A DNA stretch of 64,000 bases from Bullera alba (taxonomy: Eukaryota; Basidiomycota; Tremellomycetes; Tremellales; Bulleraceae). Position 1 is the first letter of the stretch; the number at the start of each line of letters is the position of its first letter. Under the pieces are notes generated by a model, which saw nothing but the letters and a program-made list of their open reading frames with translations, did not search any database and was not told the DNA's origin. Below, one piece after another: positions 46,631 to 58,078 of this stretch. Made by a program: the position numbers and the translations under genes. The DNA lies in NCBI GenBank assembly GCA_001600095.1, contig BCIX01000001.1:5543198-5607197 (forward strand). Direction: 5' to 3'.

Positions 46631-47948
46631 ATGCGTTCCCGCCTAAAGCACTTACTAGCGGCCCTCTCATCAGTAAACCGTCCACCTCGGTCACGAAGAC
46701 ATCGCCCAGAGATAAGACATCGCCCAGAGATAACGACTGACACCTCTGACGCTGACATGGCTCTGACTCCCAATACGGACATCTCGGCTGTGTCGCCGTG
46801 GTGCGGCCTCTGCTCTGGCTCAATACTCAATCCTGACCATCCTGACTTCTCCCCGATGTCGTGGCTGTCCCAACATGTCGTCCTCGGAGTTGGTAAAGGC
46901 ATCATCGCCGTCTCTCGTCCTACCATCACTCAACAATCACTCTCCGCTCCAGACTACACCCCCATTCCAACTCATATGCTCGATAGCATCGGCACCACTT
47001 GCGCTAATAGGAAAGTCGCACTACATGAGGCTTGTCTCAAGATAGCATTGGTATTGGCGCAAGACGGGGACGAGGACGCAAAGGCTTTCTTGGTCAGTTG
47101 GACTATTCCCAAACACACTGGATTTGGCCCCTGGGACGGCATGACCAGCCGGTACGACTGGGGAGGTCTGGAAGTGCAGAAGAAGCGGTGGAGCAAAGAG
47201 GTGCAAGGGTCGCACTTGTCGCAGGTGAGTGAGGTGGACGAGCATAGTCAGCATACACGTCAGAAATCGAGGTAGTAGAGTATCTGACTCTTTGGATCGC
47301 GTTTAGCTCGACAGCCATTCTCCAGATGACATAGGCAAGATCACTCCCTTAGCGAGCGGGGCTCATGCTCAAAGACCCTTCATAAGGGAGCAAACTGGGA
47401 TCCACTCCCTACCCGACAGTATACTAGTCATGATCGCAGAATTGCTCTTACCGCCCTTACCCCAGTCTCGACTGCAGCTCCCGGCCTCATTCACCGACCT
47501 ACCCCCCGAAGACGCCATATCGGACTTCCACTCATTCCGCCGATCATCAGCCCGGCTATTCCACCTCGACCTGCCCAGTCGGATGTGGTCATACCTCGTT
47601 ATGGCCTCATGCCATCGAATGGTCTTCTCCCTCCACAAACGATCCCTGTATTGTTCGTATCAATATCATTCGTATCCGGGCCACGGGCTTGAACGCCGTC
47701 AAAACGTTTGGAAGGGATTACACCGCGACTTCAAACATCCTCTCGAGGCAGCGCTTGATGTCAGTGAGCGATTCAGTCAGCAAAGTGAGCCGGAAGACGG
47801 TGCTATCAGTGCGAGAGACGTCTGGTACTGGTGGACATACGACCCCGGCTGGAGATCCAGAAGAAGAGTCTGGTGGGCGATTGTTGACGGTGTACGAACG
47901 GCTAGAGAGGCAGATTGGTGGTGCTCCCCGCCGGTGTATGGACAATAG
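46631..47948 (+). CDS. Uncharacterised protein, possible F-box-like segment
   Basis: Two exons joined by an intron whose donor is near 47225 and whose acceptor is the ttag near 47307. Exon 1 starts at 46631 (MRSRLKHLLAALSSVNRPPR) and has WCGLCSGSILNPDHPDF, a CxxC-containing start of a folded region, then MSWLSQHVVLGVGKGIIAVS and IPKHTGFGPWDGMTSRYDWG. Exon 2 contains HSLPDSILVMIAELLLPPLP, which resembles the LPxxILxxIxxxL opening of an F-box, then SFRRSSARLFHLDLPSRMW and a Trp-rich end (VWYWWTYDPGWRSRRRVWWA). An alternative start, MALTPNTDISAV, is at 46758. An 18-base tandem duplication lies near the N-terminus. I do not recognise the protein, and the F-box reading is weak. Confidence 0.6.
46698..46733 (+). 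repeat. Perfect 18-base tandem duplication
   Basis: gacatcgcccagagataa is present twice head to tail (46698-46715 and 46716-46733), in frame, duplicating six codons (RHRPEI) near the N-terminus of the unknown protein. Two exact copies suggest a recent slippage or duplication event. Confidence 0.9.
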
Positions 47949-48143
47949 ACCCGGCAAACAGTAACTGTATGGTGCCACTGTAAGATGTAATACTGAGCCT
48001 TCGTAAGGAATCCAGTGACGATGTCAATCGGCCCTTTGATGTTCGGGTTACTCGAGCAATATCATCGCATAGATCGTGCTTGCCGTAGTTATCAATCCTC
48101 ACGTTACGACATTCTATCGCTGGCTTCCGACATCTCGAGCGCT

Positions 48144-49196
48144 CTACTGTCTGTTTGGTCGTGCTCCAGCTCCAGCTCCGGCTCCGGCAGCAGCGGCATT
48201 TGGTCGACCAGGTATAGGTTGTTGAGGGACTAGCTTGCCTCCGCCCCAAGCACCGATAGCCCTCTTCAGTGTTGCCCATCCCTGCGTGACTGGACCTCCT
48301 CGGGCGTTGGCGAAAGCATCTATTCGGGCAGTGACGCTGTTGACAGCTTGCTGAGTGAACGGCGACGCGTGGTACCTTAGTCGGATGAAGTGGGCGAGGA
48401 AAATCGGGGAGATTAGGGATGATCGGAAGCTGCAAGACAGTACTTTCAGTTACGAGCTTCGAGGAGAATCGATCTGGTTCTGCACTCACGTGACGGCTCC
48501 CAAGGTCACACGAGCAAGAATGGCGAGCTCGGTGTAGGCCACGAATCGCATAGCACCGTCGTAGTTGTGCTTGACCCAGACCTGGAGGGCGGCACTAATG
48601 CCCTGCAGAGCATTTGGAGGTGGTCTAGCTTGGCCAGCGGCGGCGGGTGGTTGTCGGCTACGTCAAAGGTCAGGAAACATACCGAGCACATAGCCAACTG
48701 GACTTACGGGACAAACTTTGGAATGATGTTGGTTCGTAGGAACGTCAGGCAGTGGAAGAGGGAGAAAGTCGCGAACGGCAGGATGGTGACTAATGGACAT
48801 GTAAGCTGATAGAGGAGAGGGATCACCCAGAGGTTGCTCACGGTTGACTGGCTTGGAGATCCACCAGTAGAATGCAAGGAACATGTATTGCACGTTCTCG
48901 TCGACAAAGGCCCGTCGAATCCATGCCTGATCCAAAGATGGCATTCCAAGGGATTTGATCACAACAATGGCATATGACAGAAGCGCCCCTGAGTAGGACA
49001 GTCGGTACGTCCATGCTGGAGTGCCTCTGAACAAGACCAGTTGAAGTAGGACGTAGGCTGGTCAACGCAATATCAACTTATGCTCTAATTTGCTGCTCCC
49101 GATCACCCTATTGCCATAGACGTCCCACTCACCTGATCCAAGGAGCATGACCACATGGCCAGCAGCCCAAAGGTAATGAGGATCAACTACTGCCAT
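48144..49196 (-). CDS. Pom33/TMEM33 (Tts1) family membrane protein
   Basis: This family shapes tubular ER and helps nuclear-pore distribution at the nuclear envelope. The start at 49196 gives MAVVDPHYLWAAGHVVMLLG (a first membrane helix), then YVLLQLVLFRGTPAWTYRLS, YSGALLSYAIVVIKSLGMPS, DENVQYMFLAFYWWISKPV, LVTILPFATFSLFHCLTFLR and TNIIPKFVP. After an intron, KHNYDGAMRFVAYTELAIL, then ISPIFLAHFIRLRYHASPFT and QQAVNSVTARIDAFA lead to a Gly/Ala-rich tail ending ARPNRQ. Four to five hydrophobic helices, SLFHxLTFLRTNxIP and the RYxxSPF segment fit Pom33/TMEM33. About 260 residues. The last exons are in a different frame from the longest open frame. Confidence 0.8.
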
Positions 49197-50357
49197 TTCG
49201 GGGTTGATGGCGGTGTTGAAAGTGGGTGTGTTTTGTGAGCGGGTCTCAGAATCCGCTGAGTTTGATTCCCGTGGCTTTCAGGGGTCGCTTGTATGACTAT
49301 ACCAGTCTATTGTCGAGCTCGTAAGATTGTGTCTTTGGAAGATACTCACTCTACTTTGACTTGCAGGATGATTTCCATTTTCCAGAGCGCTTGCAACGAG
49401 CTGGCCACGACATCGTCACAGTTCTACGTCATCCTGGGAGAAATTGGTTCCGTCGGTGTTACGGGATTAGCTGCTGCAGAGTGCAGGCTTGGTAGGGCCT
49501 GCCGCCTGGTGATCGCAACAGCCATGAACGTTGAACCAGCATGAACCTGCCCATACGCTTTGGAAGACAGCATATAAGTTCTCTACCTCTGCGTCCATAG
49601 CAGGGAGATCTACCCATCGAACGGATGGACTGAGCTTTCATTGATGTCTTCCGCCCAACTTCTCGCCGCTCCTATCGGGGACGATTGTTCTCGGCGCTTG
49701 CGCTGCCGCTCTGGACACCTCAAACAGCCTCATTGCATGGCCCATAGCTAACAGGTGGTGTGATTGACGAGTGTGGTGCCTCAACTCAGTCTTTTGTGAC
49801 TTGGAACTGATCGGCGATCCACTGACGATGAGCCGCGTTCTTGGCATTGACAGGCACTCATACTTTAACACAAGGGCTTGTTTCTCATACATAGCAACCT
49901 GGCTCTTGTCGATGAGCACCCCCGAGCGTCAAATCCAAGGCGGCATTGACCCCCTCATTACTCAGGCCCCCTCAGGTCCCATCAGATTGGCTCTGCTCCG
50001 TGTTGAAGGCACCCGTCAGATCAGCGGCGGGATGCAGCTCTGACTTGCTCTGACCTCCCGTCAACGCATTGACGTCACTGATCGTAGGCGGAGAGACTTT
50101 TGATGGCGAGCAACGCGTTTGTGATGGCTTGAAACGTCTGGGCAAAGTGCCAAAGGAAGGGGTTTTCCAGAGGTTTCCAGTCAATCCTTCGTCAAGACTG
50201 TGAAAAAAGACGTCATTGCATTCTCGACTTGGAAACGGGGGAAGGATGAGACGGTGAGGTATAAAAGATAAAGGGGTCGAGCCTATCGACAGTACTATCT
50301 CACCTTCCACTCGACCACTCATTGACCAAAGTCATCTATCTATCCACAACCGAAGAG
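49197..50357. promoter_or_regulatory. Divergent 1.16-kb intergenic region
   Basis: It separates the Pom33-like gene (-) from the PalI-like gene (+). A TATAAAAG box at 50260-50267 sits 98 bases before the PalI-like start. Small frames on both strands have no support. The length is unusual for this window and suggests complex regulation of the downstream membrane gene. Confidence 0.5.
50260..50267 (+). promoter_or_regulatory. TATA box
   Basis: TATAAAAG precedes a pyrimidine-rich leader and the ATG at 50358 at a typical fungal spacing. Confidence 0.7.
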
Positions 50358-51221
50358 ATGTCTACTACCGTCACCACAACCACTCGGACTCGAAAATCTC
50401 CGGCAGCTCTCGGTATAGCTGCATTCCTCGTCCTGGTGAGTTGTAATCTGCTCGCACCCTGCTTCCATCACTCACAAGACTCGGCTAACTCACTACCAGG
50501 TCGGATCGTTGTTCTTCTGGTTGTCCGCATTCTCAGTGCCCTTCATCAAGTCGATCTACTATGTCCGCACTCGAGAGAACGGCATGAAGGTGAGTAGCCA
50601 GGTTCTCTGTCAATCAACCCTCCGGCGGGCCCCGGCTGATCAGCTCGTAGTTTGGCAACTTTGGCTGGTGCTTGGAAGGGAATGAACCGTGCTATCAACA
50701 CGTAGGGTAAGAACAACTCACTTGATTGCTCGTTCGCACTGTAGCTCACCCACTCGCGCAGATACGCATGGGACCCGCAGATCATGGGTGGCACCCGACT
50801 CACTGGGTCCCTGATCCTAGTTGCCTTCACCGCCGCTTTCGGATCCCTAGCCTTCTTCTCGCTTCTTCACAGCGTTAAAAGCCTCCGTTCTGGAGCTCTG
50901 AGCTTCTTCCTTACCGTGAGTTCGCCAACAGTCTCTGGCAGGACAACGCTCACGGTTCATGTCTACTAGCTGTTCTCCGCTTTGCTCGCTACCCTCTCCT
51001 TCCTTCTGGTGGTCATCTGCTTCGGCGTTGCTCACCACAGATTCGAGGACGACACACTCCAGCCCAAGTACGGTGCCGCGTTCATCCTCGTCATCATCGG
51101 CTGGCTCCTCTTCCTCGCGGCCATTCCCTTCGTCGTCATCGGATGGTTCAGGGAGAGACACTACCGACATCAGATGCCAATTACGACCACCACGACCACC
51201 ACCAGAAGGAAGTGGTTCTGA
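50358..51221 (+). CDS. SUR7/PalI-like four-helix plasma-membrane protein
   Basis: The start at 50358 gives a Thr/Arg-rich cytosolic end, MSTTVTTTTRTRKSPAALG, then a first membrane helix (IAAFLVLVGSLFFWLSAFSV). An extracellular loop, PFIKSIYYVRTRENGMKFGN, has FGWCLEGNEPCYQHVGYAW with a pair of cysteines, as in claudin-like SUR7/PalI proteins. Helices two to four are LILVAFTAAFGSLAFFSLLH, LFSALLATLSFLLVVICFGV and AAFILVIIGWLLFLAAIPFV. The C-terminus is short with a run of Thr and RRKWF. About 210 residues. PalI/Rim9 assists alkaline-pH signalling and SUR7 organises eisosomes. The short tail fits SUR7-type better than the long-tailed PalI, but the sequence does not decide. Confidence 0.75.
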
Positions 51222-51527
51222 TCGGTGGCGCCATGGTGACCTTTTCCAACGAGTTTCTCCGCTTTCATACACGGGATAATCAGTAAACGACTTATAATGA
51301 CCTACCCTTCGCGGGGTACTGTTCGTAAATGAATTTAGGCATCTAATGAGCTTTCAGAAGTTGAGTACCTGGGGCACGACCTGATCTGGACATCGCGAAA
51401 GCGGCGTTAAGGGGATTGAATCAGCTGGATGATCCGTCAGAGTGTTAGAAATCAAATCAAACGCTCGAGAGACGATGGGCTTCATACTTCGCTATACTTT
51501 GTTGACCTCACCGTCACGTTGAGACCA
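51222..51527. other. Convergent intergenic region
   Basis: These 306 bases lie between two stop codons. Nothing is seen beyond presumed 3' ends. Confidence 0.5.
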
Positions 51528-52222
51528 CTAGTCGTCGTCATCGTCGTAGTTGCTGCCCTTCTGCTCCTGGTGTTTCTGCCAGTCGAGCCAACTTCCCTCG
51601 TAGTTCCTGATGTCGTGGTAACCCTTCTGCTCCGCCAAATCAGCAGCAGTAGCCGATCTTTTGCCGGATCGACAGAAGAAGACCATCTTCTGAGTGGGTA
51701 GTGGTTTCTCAAAGGTGAATTCCTGCTGCGAGTCAGTCATCAAGCCACCAGTGATAGGGAACGTGACCGAGCTCACCTTTTGAAAGTCTCCAGCATTGAA
51801 CCTTCGGTCGAGCGAGTCCGCCAGTCGCGACAAGGGCAAGTTGACGGAACCTGGGATCGACCCTAGGACATTCTCTTCCTTCTCTCTAACGTCGACCAGC
51901 AGGATATCCTAATAGGGCAAACCAGGTCAGCTGCAGGTCTTAGATGGCCATCAGGTTCGGCAGTACGTACGGTGTTGGGCTGGTCGGAAAGCTTCTTCAC
52001 TTCCCTGTAGGAGATTTTTGGGTCCTGAGCCCATGCCGACCTCGAAACGTCCTTCGTCCCGGCTGTCGCGTTGGACCTCTTGGCAACGGTGTTGACAGGT
52101 CTGACGGTGGAAGCGGTCACTCGCACCGCGGCGGGCGCAACGTAAGTCCGTGTCGCGGTGGCCTGTCGAGCCACTGTTCGGACAGCAGAGGTCATGGAAC
52201 GGGCGGTACGGGATGCAAGCAT
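51528..52222 (-). CDS. Mitochondrial rhodanese-domain sulfurtransferase
   Basis: Single rhodanese domains transfer sulfur from thiosulfate or persulfides. The start at 52222 gives MLASRTARSMTSAVRTVARQ, followed by an Arg/Ala/Thr-rich leader with no acidic residues until about residue 60, a strong mitochondrial presequence. The domain begins ISYREVKKLSDQPNT, then DILLVDVREKENVLGSIPGS, VNLPLSRLADSLDRRFNAGD, KMVFFCRSGKRSATAADLAE and GYHDIRNYEGSWLDWQKH. The active-site loop CRSGKRS with its nucleophilic Cys is intact. The C-terminus is KGSN followed by Tyr and five Asp. About 190 residues with two introns. The substrate is not determined by sequence. Confidence 0.9.
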
Positions 52223-52662
52223 GCTGTCAATGTATCTCTTGCTTCCGGGAATTGATGGGACACCACTGGAGAGTTGCAATTGATGCTCAGTCGAGTTGTT
52301 CGGTAAGCCGGCGAGCAGGTGACGTCTGATGGCGGCAGCGGGCCATGTATTCGGAAATCGGCCCGTGCTTATCAAAAGACAAGTCGCGGAACCAAATGTT
52401 GAGCTCTGGATTTACTGACGTGGCTTTTTACCCTTGCGCTCCCTCCGAGATTTCTCTGAATCTCGTCCTCACCGACTTTTTCCAACGACAGCATAGACGG
52501 CTCTATAGATCACTCACACGACAATACTCAATTTACGACGGACAACGACAGGGTATAGAAAGCATTCCGAGTAGAGGGATAGACCAAGTCCTGAACCACG
52601 AACGACCTCGACATCACAATCGGCCGACTCCTGAACGGGTCGACATAATTTTGCTTGCAACC
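52223..52662. promoter_or_regulatory. Divergent promoter, rhodanese / mL44
   Basis: 440 bases between two divergently transcribed genes for mitochondrial proteins. An open frame runs into it from the mL44 side, but the first Met with a targeting leader is at 52663. Confidence 0.45.
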
Positions 52663-54207
52663 ATGTCGTCTCGATCGTTTCTCCAGGCGTTGTCGCCGGC
52701 GCTTCAACGAAGGATAGCCAGAACACCCTTACGAAGGAGATTACCAGCCTCCATTACTTCACCTACCACTTTTCCCCAGTCTATCCGACATTACGCCTCA
52801 TCCTCCGTAGACCCAACGATCTCATCGACACCGTTACGACCGGTAGAGGGCGGGGTTGCAGCTGAATCAGCGGACAGCCCTGCATTGGAGAAAGAGGGAA
52901 AGGAGCAGCCTCGCCAAGCATCGACGAGTAAAATAGACCAAGATGAGCTGGCCGAAAAAAGGGCACGACCACCAAAATCATCCCTCGCTGTGCTGCTGTC
53001 TCGTCTCTCCTTGGATTACCGACAAGAGCTCGAGGAGACATTGGTCATTTGCCTCACCCACTATTCCTTCAAAGGGTCCAAAAATATCAAGCACAACGAA
53101 AGTCTGGCCAGTCTCGGCAACCACCTCCTCGGATTGTTCACCGCCGAGCACCTTTCTCGCAAGTTCCCCCTGATGCCAACCGAAGTGCTCAAAGGCGCCG
53201 TCACAGCCTATGTCGGTCCTCTTGCTTGTCAATCAATCGCTCGAGAATTGGGCGTCACCGCTACGTCGAATACTGGAGAAGCTACTGCCTTGATACCAGT
53301 CCGGTGGGCCAACCCGAAGCATTCCAAGCGCAATACTGGTTCTGGTCTCGTCCAGTCTGGAGAGCAGAATTCGGAGATGGGAGAAGCAGAGGAGTTGGAA
53401 GGGCAACAGAGCGAAGAGCTCATAGCCGATGGAGCAGATGGAAACGAGGCTTCACTGGAGGGATCCGGGCGATCTAGAAGGACCGGTAGAGGTAGACCGC
53501 AGATATCAGATACGCGGACGAAAGCCATCGAGCAGACAGTCAAAGCATTCGTTGGAATGATCTTCCAAGAAAAGGTGAGTGCACAAAATGTCTCTGACGA
53601 CGGTACAAGGCGCTGATGGCGGACGCAGGGCATTCACGCCGCTAGAGACTTCGTTCACGCACACTTCCTGAATCGACATCTCGACCTGGAGTCGCTGTTC
53701 AGAATCAATCATCCCCGATACGTCCTGGCTTCGACCGTCGCGCGACATCTCAGTCAAGCGGGAGTCGACATAAGCACTGGCGCAGGCAGAATAGATTCGA
53801 GGATTATCGGTCAATCCGGTGTTAACACCCAGGCACCTGTGTTCAACATTGGTCTATACCTGCCCTCGGGGCTGAAGATAGCGGAAGGAAATGGAGCGTC
53901 GATGGCGATGGCCGAGCATAGGGCGGCTGTCAACGGTCTACTAGCGCTGTATCTAGTTCGAGGGGACCAAGACGAGCCCGTCATGATCGGCACGGTGCCC
54001 TACACCTTTTCGAAACTCTTGCCATCATCACTTCATGTAGACCACCCCGCCACCGAACGTGGACTATCGCCTTCACCTCGAGAACGCCAGTACGTCGGAA
54101 ATGGATTCGGTGGACTGGACGGTGTGGTGGAGGCGTCGAAGAGGACCTTTGTGGACGGCCGGGTGCCAGGCGCCAAGAGAACAAACGCTCTCACTGGTGG
54201 TTACTAG
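52663..54207 (+). CDS. Mitochondrial large ribosomal subunit protein mL44 (MRPL3)
   Basis: mL44 is an RNase III-derived structural protein of the mitoribosomal large subunit. The start at 52663 gives MSSRSFLQALSPALQRRIAR then TPLRRRLPAS, an arginine-rich mitochondrial leader. The RNase III-like domain is LEETLVICLTHYSFKGSKNI, then KHNESLASLGNHLLGLFTAE and HLSRKFPLMPTEVLKGAVTA. The catalytic LGD signature is here LGN and the acidic metal ligands are missing, as expected for the inactive ribosomal form. An acidic Glu/Gly insertion of about 50 residues precedes AIEQTVKAFVGMIFQEKGIH. The dsRNA-binding-like C-terminal domain is APVFNIGLYLPSGLKIAEGN then GASMAMAEHRAAVNGLLALY. There is one intron near 53576-53628. 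About 500 residues, longer than yeast MRPL3. Confidence 0.9.
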
Positions 54208-55015
54208 TGACGAGTATGTGATATTGAGGGAGCATCTATGCACGCTTTTCTCAATGCTGCCACAGGCGAGACTGATCACACGTGTCGTATACCGTCATGC
54301 TCTGAAGGTCTGGATTTATTGCACCGATGGGTAAGCTCCGAGGACCGAGATCGTGACGACCTGATCAAGTTGCACGTCGCCCAGCCTTACAAGTGCTATC
54401 AGTCAGACCCAGAGCATTCTTCCGTTGAATGCTCGGAACGGCGCCATCAGCTGTAGTATCAGTTACCCTGGGTCGCCTCTATCTATTCTACAGGGTCAGT
54501 GATGATCAGAGGCCCGTTCAAGTGATCGAGATATACATCTGTTCAACGTTGCAAGAAAAACAGTGTGAATAGTCATCGCCTTGCTGAATGCTGTTGATTC
54601 AGTACTTCATATCTAACAATTTGGGCACTAACGAGTCGAAGATCGAATCATCCTCGCATGCTACTCCGGTCTTCTCTGCCCATGGTCATGAAGCTCGGCT
54701 CACACGAGAGCACCTGCCCCAGCCCTGCTTCGTCCATCCATCTGCAATCACCGGACATGGATTCCCAGCGGGGGATAGGCGATTGGCACGAGTCAAAGGT
54801 GATGAAGCCGCACGTCGTTGGTCGATCCCGATTGCTTCTTCAAGATCCATCCATCGAGTCGAGCACTAGGGATCGCTGAACCAGACTACCAGCTGCGTCT
54901 TGACCGGCGTGCTGTTCGTTGAAAACCAGACCACGTTTACGGATCAGCTGGAAACTAGCCATGTCGTCGTACCGGGGTCGTTCCCGGTATAGCTGCTGTT
55001 CCTGGCGTCACACCT
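54208..55015. other. Convergent intergenic region, 808 bases
   Basis: This lies between the stops of mL44 and the CxxC-rich gene. A frame ending at 54955 (minus) overlaps the end of the CxxC gene in another phase and could be an alternative C-terminus. Otherwise nothing recognisable. Confidence 0.45.
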
Positions 55016-55745
55016 TTAGTTCCGGTGTCCATGTCCGAGAGAAGGTATGGGTCGATCTGGAGTTGCTGTGCTGATATCGACTGATGATATGGCGGTCGCT
55101 GGCGAAGACGGTCCGGTGACTTCCCGCGCTTTTCGGCGCAGATAAACGAGGCGACTCCTCTCCCCACACGGTGGACATGTGGCCTTCCCGCCAAAGAACT
55201 CCTTGTCCTTCCATACTTTACAGGCAGAACACCATTGCTGATTTCCTCCTCGGATCGGGGCCTGGAATCGGATAGGCGTTGCGTGCACTAGCGGGGGATG
55301 GTGAAGCTCGGCCGTCTTCCGTTCTCATCACATCTCGTGAGGTATCACCTGGCACCTCGATTCGACGAGACGACGTCCGAGAGGCTGTTGGCGATATCAC
55401 CTCGTGGTCGGAAGCAGAGATCCGGCGTCTGGCTGCAGCTCGAGCAGCGTCTGGATCTGATCTACACGTCTTACAGACCTGCACATCCCGACCGCGTTTG
55501 TCCTTGAACTTGGGGCTGGAATGGACGAGTCGACAAGTACGACACCGAATGTCCCGATGTCGAAAGGATGGATCATAGGGCTCAGTCTTTCGACAGTAGT
55601 TGCACGACTTGAAAAGTTTCGCCCTGGGGAGGTCTGCGAAAGTTGGCTTCGGCGAGGACGATAGTTTTGGGAGCTTGGCAGTGTCTGGACGCGACTCTGT
55701 TGCAGACCATGTCGCGAGTGGGAGACGAGGAGATATCGCTTCCAT
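55016..55745 (-). CDS. CxxC-rich zinc-binding protein of unknown function
   Basis: The chosen start at 55745 gives MEAISPRLPLATWSATESRP. A first cluster reads CNYCRKTEPYDPSFRHRDI then RCRTCRLVHSSPKFKDK and DVQVCKTCRSD, with three CxxC pairs spaced 16-18 residues apart. A Ser/Arg-rich linker follows. The last part, in another frame and therefore after an intron (likely acceptor ttccag near 55268), gives QWCSACKVWKDKEFFGGKAT then CPPCGERSRLVYLRRK, a further CxxC-x14-CxxC pair. The two clusters look like repeats of the same zinc-ribbon unit (basic residues, a central aromatic/Lys-Asp-Lys motif). An upstream exon joined at the gcag near 55757 is possible. This could be a nucleic-acid or chromatin-binding protein; Stc1-like proteins have a similar cysteine pattern. 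I do not recognise it. Confidence 0.5.
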
Positions 55746-55995
55746 TCGACATGGCGACTGCAAGGAGGTAACAAGCTCGGGTGTATCTTCAGGGCCAATA
55801 CTCTACAAGTACCAGTCGCTGTTTTGAGGAGAGTCTCACGCCAAGCTGCGCCCAAAGCGGCCCAAAGATTAGCAACCCAGCGCGTGCGACGATGCGAATT
55901 GCGATCGACGCGAACCGCCTTTTACAGTTGTCACGTGACCAGATCCTAACCGGAGCTGCAGGCTGCAGCAAGCGTCGGTCGTCATTCCGAGTCGG

Positions 55996-57756
55996 ATGAT
56001 GGCGAGGACAGCAGGCTATGTACCAGACTCCGCCAATGCAGAACCATCCGTCATAGGCAACAGAGAGCTCCAAAGCCTGTGTCTTCTCAGGATTCGCAGG
56101 CTCAGCACTGTCCGAGTCAATGGCTTTCAGATGCGGCAGGTCCATCGCTTGGAGCTCGTTCAACGGAAAGACGAATTTCAGCCGTCAAGTCCGAGCTGTC
56201 CATCAACTTCGGGACGTCCCCTTGCCATCGGTACAACAGCTGAGCAAGTGAGTAGTCATACAGCTGCCTTCTCCATGACGCTCTCAAACTGGATTTGCAG
56301 CTGATAGAGGGATCTAGTCGACCAAAATTACAGCCCTGTGATGTTCTGGAGAACGAGGCCGAGTCTTCGGCTATGGCAGCCCGACGCTTCTCCCCCTCGT
56401 AAGCCATATCCTCTTGGTCATAAGAGCGATACTCATGTCATGGTAGGCATCATCTGAGCAAATGGAGTACGCTACCCCGCAAGGTCTTGCTCGTGCAGAA
56501 ACCCCACGATGAGAGGACTTCCGCGGCTATGGGTCAGATGCTGGCGTGAGTAGATCTGCCATCTGGGACACCGAGCGCTGGACCTGCAGCCGGTAATGAT
56601 CATTGCTGACATGTAGCATGGTGTTAGGTATCTAACGGCAAATTTTCCCCACCTCCAGTTGATAGCGGAATCACATACTGCTACCGACCACCCAGAGTAC
56701 GACCTCACGGTAGCATCACCCGGCGACGACGATCTACTGGCAATTCACACGGATCTGGTGATTACAATAGGTGGAGATGGAACGATACTGCACACGAGCA
56801 ACCTATTCGGAAATGGAGAATGCCCACCGGTATTGAGCTTCTCGATGGGCAGTCTTGGATTCCTGCTTCCTTTCCGTGAGTCAGGACCTCGGCGACTCTC
56901 AAACCGGCGCTGATGGCTCGACGAAGACATTGACCATATGCAACCCGCACTTCAATCGGCGTTGACGGGACCGGTGTCGATACTCAATCGAATGAGGTTG
57001 GCTTGTGTCCCGCTTGATGCCGAAGGCAACAGATTGGAATGCGCAAAATCAGGTGAGCGAGCCATCGTGACCTCGAAACAATGTTCTGACGTGTTCCCGA
57101 CTAGTCGGTGACGCCGGATGGCAGGTCATGAATGAAGTGACGCTACATCGTGGACGTAACACCCATCTCACTGTGGTCGATGCGTACTTTGACGGTGAAC
57201 ACCTCACCGAGGCTGTGGTGAGTATACCGAGACGCTTGTCCTCATTGTGACGCGGACTGACGAGTATCTGTCAGGCGGATGGGCTTCTACTGTCCACGCC
57301 GACGGGATCGACGGCTTACTCGCTGTCCGCTGGCGGACCCATCACCCACCCCGACACAGATTCTTTCCTGCTCACACCCATCGCGCCGAGGAGTTTGAGC
57401 TTTAGAACGGTCATACTTCCCGGTAGAGGGGTAGTCAAACTGCAGGTAGGTCCTTCTTGCCAAACGACATCCAGCGCGCTGATGCCATGCTTAGAACTCT
57501 TCCCTGGCTCGAGCATCGGTCGAGCTGTCGGTGGACGGACGCGAGGTCTGCTTGTTGCGACCGCAAGAGTCGGTGCTCATAACGAAATCGCCATTCCCTA
57601 TACCGTGCATTGAGCGCGCAGACGGCGGGGCCGGCTGGGTCAAGGACATCAAGTGGGTCCTCTGATGCTGCTGCTACCGGCCGCAAAGCTGATCTCGCCG
57701 TTTCAGCTCTTTGCTCCAGTTCAACGTGGGCTTCAGGAACAAGAGTTTGTCATAGA
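55996..57756 (+). CDS. NAD kinase
   Basis: It phosphorylates NAD(H) to NADP(H) with ATP. The core is well resolved. [20 protein letters not shown] leads, across an intron, into [18 protein letters not shown]. Next are [17 protein letters not shown] (the GGDG motif) and [17 protein letters not shown]. Then come [40 protein letters not shown] (the second signature) and [20 protein letters not shown]. The final exons give [20 protein letters not shown] and, after a GTGGGT intron, [18 protein letters not shown], the family's usual end, so the true stop is 57756 and not the earlier in-frame stop. The N-terminus before [20 protein letters not shown] is less certain. I placed the start at 55996, with no mitochondrial leader, so it resembles cytosolic Utr1-type enzymes. 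Confidence 0.88.
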
Positions 57757-58078
57757 TCTAAGAGGCTTCGCAGCCGATCACATGACACACAGTCCAGGAT
57801 GCATCGCCCATCACTCAAATACCGAGATCATGGTCAGATTGGCCATACTTGATGCCAGATTGGCCATGTCGAGTGGCGTGGCCAGGGTCCGGATTGATGG
57901 GTGACTGACCGGAGATGGCCGCGTTTGTTATCGTTTGGCCAAAATGAAAATATGAGCGAGAGGTTATGGCCAATTCCGAGCATGACTATGGCCAATCTTT
58001 GTCTTCCTCAGACATAGAGTACGCGGTGGCTTTCAACAAGCTCCCCTTCCTGTCACACATGATCTAGCCCGCAGGTCA
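57757..58078. other. Intergenic, 322 bases
   Basis: Tandem-oriented gap before the threonine aldolase gene, with several ttggcca motifs (near 57840, 57862, 57936 and 57987). Their recurrence may be a factor site, but the function is unknown. Confidence 0.45.

Noticed and set aside
52345..52662. Upstream in-phase extension of mL44
   Set aside because: It lies in the divergent promoter. The first Met with a mitochondrial leader is at 52663.
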